Assembly: GCF_020531945.1 (NCBI RefSeq)
Contig: NZ_JAJATZ010000009.1
Span: 1-64,000 of the forward strand
Direction of reading: 5' to 3'
Length of the DNA stretch: 64,000 nucleotides
Source of the DNA: Loktanella gaetbuli
Lineage (GTDB): Bacteria > Pseudomonadota > Alphaproteobacteria > Rhodobacterales > Rhodobacteraceae
Below the pieces are notes generated by a model, which worked only from the letters and a program-made list of their open reading frames with translations, made no database searches and was not told the DNA's origin. Made by a program: the position numbers and the translations under genes. This document shows, piece after piece, positions 7,125 to 15,245 of the stretch (its first letter is position 1; every line of letters begins with the position of its first letter).

Positions 7125-9584
7125 ATGACACATCCAAACACCGCACAAACAGACCTGAACACCCAAACGGCACCGTGCCTAACCCCGCCCGCCGCGGCTG
7201 CGACCACGCCTGACTGGCAACCGCTGGCCGACGCGGCCCTGCACCGGCTCTATCCGGATCGCCCGCGCGGGCTGCGGATCGGGGCGTTCCTGCGCAGCTT
7301 GCAAACCTCAGACGCAGAAGCCGACGCCTACGTTGATGCAACATGGAACGCGCATGCCAAGGATGATGCGCCATCGAACGCGGATGCGGTGTCACCCACG
7401 CCTGCTGACGGCCAAAGTAGCGCTGACGCGCTGCGGGCTTGGGAGATTGCCGAAGGTCTTGATGACGTGTTCGACCACGTTGTGGTCACAGATGACATCT
7501 CAGTGCCAAGCGGGATCCCCGCGGCAGTTGCCATGAGCGCTGGTGAGATCACCACAGCTTTTGCTGCGGGGGATGATCCATGGGCCACCGACAGCGTGAC
7601 CCGGAACTGTCGCCCGCCCTACCCGGTTGCGGCCAGCACCGTGCTGGCCCTCGCGCAACTGGCCAAGACCTTTGGCGATCAGGCAGCGGTCAATGCGCTG
7701 CTGTCGGATGGGGCCGCCACCGTGCTGATCTGCGAGAGCACGGCGGAGGCGCAGCGCCTCAAAGATGCGCTGATGAAAGGGTTTCGCGCCAAGGGATCGC
7801 CCCCCGGTCAGCCGCCGTCGATGACCCCTCTCCGCCCGGAGGTCATCGTTCTTGATACGCGCACACCGTCCAAAATCTCGCTCGAACTGGCCCGCGCCGA
7901 GGACAAGCTGGCAGACCCCGCTCCGCTGGTGATCCTCGTTCCACCGGATCCGGAGCTGCCTGACGCGCTGTCGCTGCTGCCCGTCGTTCACATTGCCCGG
8001 CCCTGCGCCGAGGCGCTGATCTGGATCTTGCGGCTGACCCACAGTGCGACCGGCCAGATTGCCGAGGATGCGATGCACACGGCCCTGCCGCCTGACGCCG
8101 CGCTCGCAACGCTGCCGATGAGCACCGTCGACCTCGCCTTGCGCCAACCCAGCCCGTTACGTGTCGCGCGTAAGCTGGCAGAGCTGGCATTGCCGAAGAC
8201 CATCGTCGCAGACGACGGGCCGACGCTCGATGATCTGCCGGGTCTTGGTGAGGCAGGCCAAACCCTGCGCCAGATCGCGGCTGATCTGAACGCCTACCGG
8301 GCGGGCACCCTGCCGTGGTCGGATGTCGCTAATGGCGTGCTGCTGACGGGCGCACCCGGCACCGGCAAGACCTTTGCAGCAGCGGCCCTCGCGCGTGCCG
8401 CTGGTGTGCCGCTGATTGCCACCTCATTGGGTGACTGGCAGACGGCGGAAGTAGGTCGCGGACACGAGATGATGCGCGCCATCGCCAAAAGCTTTGAGAC
8501 CGCCATCGCGGCAGCATCGGGCCCGGCCAAGGGGGCCGTGCTGTTAATCGACGAGATTGACGCCATCCCCTCACGCGAAGGACCCTAGGATCACAATTCG
8601 AACTATTACCGCAATGTCACCAACATGCTGCTGGGACGGCTTGACGGGGCCATCGGTCGCGACGGCGTCATCGTCATCGGGGCCACAAACCATCCCGAAC
8701 ATCTCGACACCGCGATGGTCCGCCCCGGACGGCTGGGACTTCGGATCGATATGCAGCACCCCACGACCGCCGATCTGCCGGATGTGCTGCGTTATCATCT
8801 GCGCAATGATCTGCCGGACGCCGACCTGATCACCATCGCGCGCGCGGCCTCCGGTGCCACGATGGCGGACATCAAGGGGCTGGTGCAACGCGCACGCCAG
8901 ACCGCCCGTGCCAATGGCCGCGATCTGGCGGTCAGTGATCTGATGACCGCCCTGCGGGATCAGCGCCCGCCGGTGCCGCAGGCGCTGCGTGCGCGTGTCG
9001 CCGTCGCCTGTGCCGCCAAGGCCGTCACAGCCCAGATCACCGGATACGCCCGCCCCGACCGGATCAGCCTGACAGTGGCACGGGAGGTCACGGCGCAAGT
9101 CGTGCTGACACCGCTGCCGGATGCGCGCACCCGCGCCGACATTCAGCGCGAGATGATCACCCTGTTGGCCGGGCGTGCCGCCGAAGAGGTGATCGTTGGA
9201 TCCGTGTCCGGTCGCAGCGGCGGCGACGCGGCATCCGATCTGGCACGCGCCACCCGCCTGGCGATCGCCGCTGAACTCAGCTTCGGCCATGGGACGGGTC
9301 TGATCTGGTGCAGCGCCGACGCAGAGCCAGCCACGCTCTTCGCCCGGCACCGTGGATTGCGTGACCGCACCGCCCGCCGCCTCGACGCCGCCTACGCCCG
9401 CGCCTGCGATCTCGTCCGCACGCACCACACCCTGATCGCAGTGCTGGCCAGTGATCTGCTGGTCGATGGTATCGTGGAAAGTGAGGCTCTGCGTGATGTG
9501 ATGGAAGTCGCAGCGCCGGAGAGCGATGGTGGCGGTGGGGGTGGGGGTGGGGATGATACGGCAGGGTTCTGGCCGAGGATGTAA
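7125..9584 (+). pseudogene. FtsH-like AAA+ ATPase with degenerate M41 domain, split by in-frame TAG
   Basis: One continuous frame of 820 codons from ATG 7125 to TAA 9582-9584 is interrupted only by TAG at 8586-8588 (codon 488). The N-terminal 340 residues are of unknown type and lack membrane segments, unlike FtsH. The AAA+ module has Walker A GAPGTGKT (about 408-415), Walker B VLLIDEID (472-479), sensor 1 VIVIGATNHPEHLD and an MVRPGR arginine-finger region after the stop. The C-terminal part aligns with peptidase M41 (GRAAEEVIVG and GGDAASDLARAT), but where FtsH has the zinc motif HEAGH it reads VACAAKAV, so proteolysis is unlikely. The TAG lies right after Walker B, so without read-through the product has no sensor or finger. 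A CAG-to-TAG mutation is the simplest explanation. A glycine run lies near the C-terminus. Confidence 0.75.
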
Positions 9585-10550
9585 ATGATGCGCTCATCGC
9601 GGCACGGGCGGCGGGGATCGTCGCCCATGCCAGCCAAAAGCCTTTACGATTCCAGCTTGCGCCCGCCCGTCGCCAAATATCTTTTTTTAGATCGCGTGAT
9701 CTGTGTCAGGACGATAGTCCGCCGGCTCCTCACTTTGGAGTTCGCCAGCATCCATCGAACGATGACGTGCTTCGCCTGATGGCGTCGCCATCCGCCCTGC
9801 CTGCGCGCGATCCGTTGCACATCTGGCAATGGTGCAGCGCTCCAATGCTTATCGAGGCGTGACGCCGGTGCGCAATGTTCTCTGTCGATAGGATCGCCCG
9901 GAGGCCTTTGAGGAGAACCATTGTTGGGTTAACCCAACGGCCAACGTCGTTTCCGGACATATAGACCGACCATCGTTGTCAGAACGACAATAGGTAAAGA
10001 AGGCCCGGCGGCAGGTAAAATGGGGGTGTTCAGTTAAAGGGTAAACGGCTCAGTTTTGCGAACAACGATCCACGGCTCAGTGGGTAACCCGTTCGAATTG
10101 TGGGGAACGAATAGGCGAGGTCAAACTCAGTCAAACCGGATTTTCACTTGTGATGTTCGTGTCGGCCCCAATTTATGAGTACAGCCTTTCATAAAGGAGC
10201 TGCATTTTTCTGAGTGGTGAACAGATGTTTGTTGGACGGCACCTTTTCAAAGAAACGGGTAGAGCGCGGCGCTATCCGACGAACGGCCTCATCGGGTTGC
10301 GCCGTCAAAATTGAAAGCAATCCACGAGACAAAAACGTTCACCATATAAAATAGGTACAATCATTTATTGATACTGATTGGCCAATATTCACGGCGGGCC
10401 TGTCACCTGCAAAGACGCAATCCATCAAACGGGGCTACCGTCATGTGCGCGTGTGACCCACAATTCAAAGTCTGCCTGTCGCTGTCGAACAAGTGTGGAT
10501 CACAAACACTTTCCCGAAAGACAGACTGCCATCCCCTCAAGATCGGCTCC
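9585..10550. other. Long gene-poor stretch of the element
   Basis: No gene can be supported. A frame open from 9557 to 9862 has no ATG, GTG or TTG start near its beginning and may be a decayed gene tail. A 16-bp perfect palindrome GTTGGGTTAACCCAAC lies at 9923-9938, and TTGTC/GACAA arms at 9976-9990. GGTAAA recurs at 9993, 10014 and 10040, and ACGGCTCAGT occurs twice near 10048 and 10072. Together with the iterons just downstream this resembles a replication or maintenance region more than coding DNA. Confidence 0.45.
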
Positions 10551-10820
10551 CTGCCAAAACCATCTCATTTCTTGCAGCCTGACAAAACCTACCCTTTCGT
10601 CGCGGGTCTGACAAAACCTGATTGATCTTCGGCCGTCTGACAGAACCTCCCTTATTGTCGTGCGTCTGACAAAACCGGTTCAAGTTCTGCGCCTCTGACA
10701 AAACCTTTCCTGAAGCCGTTCCCTGACAAAACCGGTCTGCATGCCGTGGCTCTGACACAACCTGTTTCTGTCTTGCCCCTCTGACAAGACCGTTTTGCAA
10801 ATTCCGGGCCTGACAAAACC
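10551..10820. repeat. Ten-copy iteron array, 29-bp period, core CTGACAAAACC
   Basis: The 11-bp core CTGACAAAACC (variants CTGCCAAAACC, CTGACAGAACC, CTGACACAACC, CTGACAAGACC) starts at 10551, 10579, 10608, 10637, 10666, 10695, 10723, 10752, 10781 and 10810. Intervals are 28 or 29 bp; the 17-18 bp between cores is not conserved. Uniform orientation and spacing fit iterons bound by a replication initiator or partition protein. The array lies in gene-free DNA between the AAA gene and the relaxase gene. It is not a CRISPR array: the repeat is too short and no cas gene is present. Confidence 0.85.
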
Positions 10821-11186
10821 TGATGGGGTCGTGATGTTGGAAAGGGCGACCATCACTGCGGCATCATCGGCAGACCCTGGTCAGCGCCTGTCTTTGACAA
10901 GAACACCAGTCCGGCTGCGATCGTGATCTGTGATGCCCTCATCGACCGATCAACTTATCATCAACACCAGAACAAAGATGACCACTGATTGAACAGAACA
11001 GCACGTCAAGTCGGCGTTGATCACGCGCTGTAAGAAGCCCGTCCCCCCGAGTTGAGAACCGTTCCGTTCAAAAAGAAGCGTAAATCTCTTTGACGAGCGC
11101 ATCTTGCGGTCAAAAGCGCCGCCGCACTGAGGCGCCCCGCGCGGTTTCAAGATCACCCAACATTATAAATCGACGAACACCTTCTT
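10821..11186. other. Gene-free stretch between iteron array and relaxase gene
   Basis: No open frame is convincing. One more degraded iteron-like TTTGACAAGAACACC occurs near 10890. The relaxase gene on the minus strand ends at 11187, so this is its 3' flank. I see no U-tailed hairpin here. Confidence 0.4.
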
Positions 11187-12407
11187 TCAGGCTGGCCCTG
11201 AATCCTCGTCCGGACCAATCCCCATCGTGCGATCCGTCGGCATCTTGTTCGATGTGCTCGTCCCATCATGTTCGATCTGCTCCTGCCCCGCGACCGCCCG
11301 CCGATAGGGCCGCAACGTCTCTGCATCCTGCGCGCGCTGCATCTGGCCGAACTGCCCTTCACGATAGGTTTGATAATCCACACGCTCGAGGGCAGCCCGG
11401 ACCTCTTTGATCTTCTTGTCTGGGACGTCGGGCAACGCCTGCCTGATCCTGCGCAATAATCCACGCTCTGCGGCGGCGTCTTTCAGCAACAGTTTCAGAG
11501 GCCGCAAATAGTTTGCGATGATCGCTTCCAAATCAGCCACTCGCTTTTGCAGGCCGCTGACAGTCTCGGCGATGATCAGGTCCGCACGCGCGCGCTCCTG
11601 CGCACGGGCCTCCAGCACGGCCGCGTCTTTCAGATCAGCGATCTCGATAAAGGCTGCATCCAGTTCTGCATGTCGCGCTTTCAAACGGGCCGCTTCCTCG
11701 TTCACCCATTTGCGGGTCGTTTTTGGCTTGGGATCATCCTGCGTGCGAGGATAGCCCGGATGGATACCCAGCGCGGCAAAGGTCCGACCGAGCGCCTGGC
11801 GCAGCACCTCGAAGCTTCCCTCAAGCCGAAGCGTCGGATGCGACGCACGACCCACCGTGCGCACACCGGGCGAGGCCGCAACCTTGGCCTTGCGCGCCGC
11901 GAACGCGGCATCGGCCTCACCCTTTCTCCGACGGTCTACGGCACGCGGCTTGCGCAGATAGGTGGGTGCGACCAGCACATGCAGATGCGGCGTGTCCTCA
12001 TCAAGATGAAGCGAGACATGCACCAGATCCGCGCCAAACTCTCGCTTCAGGGCCGTGGTTGCCACATCAAGCCAAGCCTCCAGTCGCGCCGCGTCCCATG
12101 TGCCGATCTGACCCGGCGCATCGGGCCGAAAGAAGTTTGCCGATGCCCCCAACACGATCCGCAAGTAGGGCAGACGCGCACGCCGGGACGGCATTTTGAC
12201 CCCCGCTTTGTAGAAGTCCGCCAAGGCCGCCTTGGGACCTGCCGGATTGCCGAACAGCACCCGGTTCAAACAGGTGCGTGCGGGATCGATATTGGAGGAA
12301 TCGGCCACGCGCTTGATCTCATGGATATCCATGTCCGTCACCATGTCGGCACTGGCAGGCTCACAATTGAACACCAAGAAAGATTGGTTGATCGTGTCTT
12401 TGGGCAT
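11187..12407 (-). CDS. MobV (Pre/Mob)-family relaxase
   Basis: The 406-aa protein carries the MobV histidine motif: HLDEDTPHLH (H134, D136, E137, P140, H141, H143), the HxDExxPHxH metal-binding site of Pre/Mob relaxases. These enzymes nick oriT and stay bound to the 5' end during conjugative transfer. The C-terminal half (about 240-350) is charged and helical, as in other MobV proteins. No coupling protein or type IV secretion gene is seen, so the element is mobilizable by helpers rather than self-transmissible, as far as this window shows. A perfect inverted repeat 72 bp upstream of the start is a candidate oriT. The DUF3987 gene lies upstream on the same strand. Confidence 0.85.
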   Translation of the reverse strand: MPKDTINQSFLVFNCEPASADMVTDMDIHEIKRVADSSNIDPARTCLNRVLFGNPAGPKAALADFYKAGVKMPSRRARLPYLRIVLGASANFFRPDAPGQIGTWDAARLEAWLDVATTALKREFGADLVHVSLHLDEDTPHLHVLVAPTYLRKPRAVDRRRKGEADAAFAARKAKVAASPGVRTVGRASHPTLRLEGSFEVLRQALGRTFAALGIHPGYPRTQDDPKPKTTRKWVNEEAARLKARHAELDAAFIEIADLKDAAVLEARAQERARADLIIAETVSGLQKRVADLEAIIANYLRPLKLLLKDAAAERGLLRRIRQALPDVPDKKIKEVRAALERVDYQTYREGQFGQMQRAQDAETLRPYRRAVAGQEQIEHDGTSTSNKMPTDRTMGIGPDEDSGPA

Positions 12408-12478
12408 GAGTTCATCTCGTAGGTTCGGCGCATTTTCTGCGGCATTCTTTTTCGAGGGTCAGGATTATCGTTCGGGCA

Positions 12479-12517
12479 GATCGGAGTTTCCTGTGGGCTC
12501 ATAAGGAAACTCCGATC
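12479..12517. other. Perfect 14-bp inverted repeat, candidate oriT
   Basis: GATCGGAGTTTCCT (12479-12492) and its exact complement AGGAAACTCCGATC (12504-12517) flank an 11-base loop. The hairpin lies between the relaxase start (12407) and the end of the DUF3987 gene (12629). MobV origins are usually inverted repeats directly upstream of the mob gene. There is no U-run on the minus-strand side, so a terminator for the DUF3987 transcript is less likely but possible. Confidence 0.5.
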
Positions 12518-12628
12518 ACCTGCTGGCCGTCCGGCGCGGTGTTGCCTGCAAAACCAGACAGCACGCGCCGGGATCACGCAGACATGTAAGGCCAGCTGAC
12601 CTGCCAGGCCTGCAGCGACCGGCGCAAC

Positions 12629-14497
12629 CTATTCCGGCTGCGGGGCCTGCCCCGACGGCCAGATCCGCGGGCTGATCGCAGCGCGCCGACTGGGCGCACC
12701 GCCCCGCGGCCCGCTGGGGGCCGCCTTCATCAGCCGCACAACATGTGCCCGCTGCAGCCAGGTCATCAGGTCCAAGAAGGCGTCACCTTTTTTGAACTTT
12801 TCAGGTGCCATGCGCTGCAATTCCCGCACGGGGATGGATGTAACCCTGTTGGCCTGCAACTTCTTGACGAGCTTGTAGGCCGCCAGTTCGGTCTCGCTGC
12901 ACCCGTTCCGCCAGTAAACCGACCGTGCCATCGGCAGCAGGTAGTCGTCGAAGAGCCGACCCGCAGCGCGCACATCGTCGGCCTCGACAGTCTCCGGTGT
13001 ATCGGGTCCGGTTGAGACCACGCGCATCAGAGCCAGCACCAACGCCAGCCGCGCGACCGTGCCGTCACTCTTGCCGATGAAGCGCATCAGCAATCCCTGA
13101 CCTTGCGACTGCCGTGCGGCCGTGATGCGCGCAGCCATGAGCGCCCGCGCGTCATCAGTGAACGGCACCTCCTGCGGCGCGGGTCCGTGCATACCCTCAT
13201 CCATCTGCAATGCCCTGAGACCGCGGAGCACATCCAGGATCGGACCATCATCGATGCGCGCATTCAGGTCGACGACCGACTCCGGAACACCCCACACCGG
13301 ACAGAACCTGGCAAAAAGGCCGTCTGATGCGAGTTTGGGGACGTGCTTTTCGAGAACGTCAGGCTGGATACTGCCCACGATCGAAAGCAACACACCCGCA
13401 AGATCAGTATTCTCTTTGGCAGTATAACGCCGGAAAGGGGCACCATCGGCGCACTTGAGAAGCAGTGCGCGCAGGTCAGAAGGCATCGTCTTGACAAAGC
13501 CCGCGATCTCATCCGCCGTCATCAGCATACCGCGCCTGTGCTGCGCGAGCATCTCGATCAGCCCTGCATAGGTCATCATCTCGCACATCAGCAATGGTTT
13601 CGGACCGAGAGCGGCCTGAATATTCTCACCCCCGTCCGGCATCACTGCCTGCCGCCAGGCATGCGCGTCATCTTCCAAATCCGGCAGGCCAGCCGCCGCG
13701 TGCGCAGCCTGCTCTTCGGCCTCCAGCGTCCGGTATGGTTTGAGCGTCCGGCCCATGGCCGGACTTTTGGCGGCTGCCGGATCCCCGATCAGCAGGAACC
13801 ACAAGATGCTGGGCACCGCCCACTCCGGACCGACACGCCCGACCCGCGCATTCCCGATCGCACCGGCCGCCATAGCCAAAAACGTTGCCACAACGTAACC
13901 CTCGGAGGCCCCGACCGCTTTCGCGACCGACCGAATGAAGTCAGCGATCATATCCGGAAAGATATCCAGCGGCACATCCACCTCAGGCAGCGCGCCAATC
14001 AGGTCCGGATCGACAGCCGGCTAATCCGCAAGATAGGCCCCGGCAGCGGTCTCGTCCGGAGCAAGTGCTGACGTCACGAACACAGGCTCTTCCGCAACCT
14101 GATCAGCAGACCCGAAGTCGTCAGCGTCGTCTTGCTGAGGCGCGTCCGGCGGCGGCAGTGGATCATCAACACTGTCAGCTGCAGGGGCCGGCGGATCGAC
14201 GGAGTCAACATCGGCACCGCCCAGATCTTCAGCATCCATCGCAGGCTTGCCAGACTGCGACGTTGAACCATTGACCTGCGGCAGATCAGGTGTTGCAACC
14301 TCTTCATTTGCATCGGGCTCAGGCGTAGAGCTCTGCGCCGCTGGCGGGATCGCGACCGGCCCGTTGACGTTGTCATGCCGGATATCCTCTTCCGGAATGG
14401 AGGCGCGCATGACACCTGCCCCCACAATCGGCGAATTATCGGCGCTTGGTTCCGGATCATGGATTTTGGATTTGGAAAACATCGGAGATTTGGCCAT
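12629..14497 (-). pseudogene. DUF3987 helicase/primase-like protein, frame interrupted by TAG
   Basis: A single frame from ATG 14497 to the stop at 12629 is cut by TAG at 14023-14021. Downstream of it, 450 residues from GTG 13981 form a DUF3987 domain: LPEVDVPLDIFPD, a P-loop variant IGDPAAAKSPAMGR, then MTADEIAGFV and a C-terminal winged-helix-like region ending Arg/Pro-rich. DUF3987 proteins are plasmid- and phage-borne ATPases often fused to primases. Upstream, 158 residues are acidic and Pro/Ala-rich, probably disordered. The residues PAVDPDLIGALPEV between the TAG and GTG 13981 look like part of the family lead-in, and no good ribosome site precedes the GTG. Either the stop is a nonsense mutation in one gene, or these are two genes with a weak restart. 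Confidence 0.65.
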
Positions 14498-14980
14498 TTG
14501 AAGTTCCTTTCAATGTTGAAGCCCCAATAATAGGAACTCAAAGCAGTATGGATACCCCTTGGCAAAGCTAATTGGACCGTTGTTTTGTCTTATTATACCC
14601 AAAAATGTGGACAAAAGTCGATGTCGGCGATTTTCGGCATGATGTGGCGCGAGCGCCGACAGATCTTCGAATCGGTGAATTATTCAAATGGCATATTTTT
14701 TTTTCGCATAAATATCGAATTCCAATTAATTTATTGGCCGACCAGCTTATCGTGTTCGAGGCGGCCGGAACTCGATTTTGGTGGCACGACATGACGGCAA
14801 ACCAGCGTGTCAACGCAATCTCGTTCTCCACCCAGATTTAATTTCGATTTGTCCACCACTTTGTTCGCCGGACACGGTGCAATTCGTATTGACATCGGTT
14901 AGATTGCAATCACAGCGCCACCCGACACTCCCCCGTAATCGCAACCTTCAACAAACGCGCAGCCCGCGCACGGTATCACT
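14498..14980. other. AT-rich intergenic stretch
   Basis: The segment 14560-14880 is visibly richer in A+T than its neighbours. AGTTCCT/AGGAACT arms lie at 14502-14508 and 14532-14538 in the leader of the minus-strand gene. Apart from the weak plus-strand frame listed separately, nothing coding is supported. Confidence 0.4.
14605..14841 (+). CDS. Possible small hypothetical protein
   Basis: A 78-codon frame starts at ATG 14605 (MWTKVDVGDFRHD) and ends at TAA. It has an aromatic-rich middle (ELFKWHIFFSHKYRI) and no recognised domain. Base composition is AT-rich, fitting foreign DNA. An equally long antisense frame exists, so either or neither may be real. Confidence 0.25.
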   Translation: MWTKVDVGDFRHDVARAPTDLRIGELFKWHIFFSHKYRIPINLLADQLIVFEAAGTRFWWHDMTANQRVNAISFSTQI

Positions 14981-15241
14981 TTGTCCAACGCACCGACATC
15001 AACGACAGCCAATGGCCCCGACCGCGCAAACGCGCGGGCGGACCGTCGGCGTGCGCTGCGTCAGGACAACGTCATCGATGCCGTACGCATCGAAAGGGCG
15101 CTGGAGACTGTCGCTCTGCTTCTGGAAGAGAACGAACGTTACCTGCCGATCTTCCTGCGGTTGGAATCCGAGCTCGAAGCGGCCCGTCGCTCGGCCAACG
15201 CACTGGCGCGGGCCAAGGCAATCGCGCGCAAGGCGCGCTGA
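14981..15241 (+). CDS. Small helical protein convergent with the integrase
   Basis: The frame starts at TTG 14981 and gives 86 aa, ending 4 bp before the integrase stop on the other strand. The protein has a polar start and then a long amphipathic helix (VIDAVRIERALETVALLLEEN ... LESELEAARRSANALARAKA) typical of a coiled coil with a basic tail. I know no function. The tight convergence with the integrase suggests a gene of the same module. Confidence 0.55.
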   Translation: MSNAPTSTTANGPDRANARADRRRALRQDNVIDAVRIERALETVALLLEENERYLPIFLRLESELEAARRSANALARAKAIARKAR

Positions 15242-15245
15242 GACC

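Noticed and set aside
9529..9556. Programmed frameshift at the G-rich run near the 3' end of the FtsH-like gene
   Set aside because: The frame that opens downstream has a stop at 9554-9556 immediately after the run, so slippage within the run would not give an extended product.
10368..10625. 85-codon plus-strand frame overlapping the first iterons, and an 87-codon minus-strand frame over the array
   Set aside because: Their translations simply reflect the repeated DNA cores; no ribosome site or domain supports them.
10551..10820. CRISPR array
   Set aside because: Repeats are only 11 bp, spacers 17-18 bp, and no cas genes are present; iterons explain the pattern better.
14568..14831. 87-codon minus-strand frame in the AT-rich patch
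   Set aside because: The translation looks random and lies opposite a slightly more plausible plus-strand frame; neither is firm.
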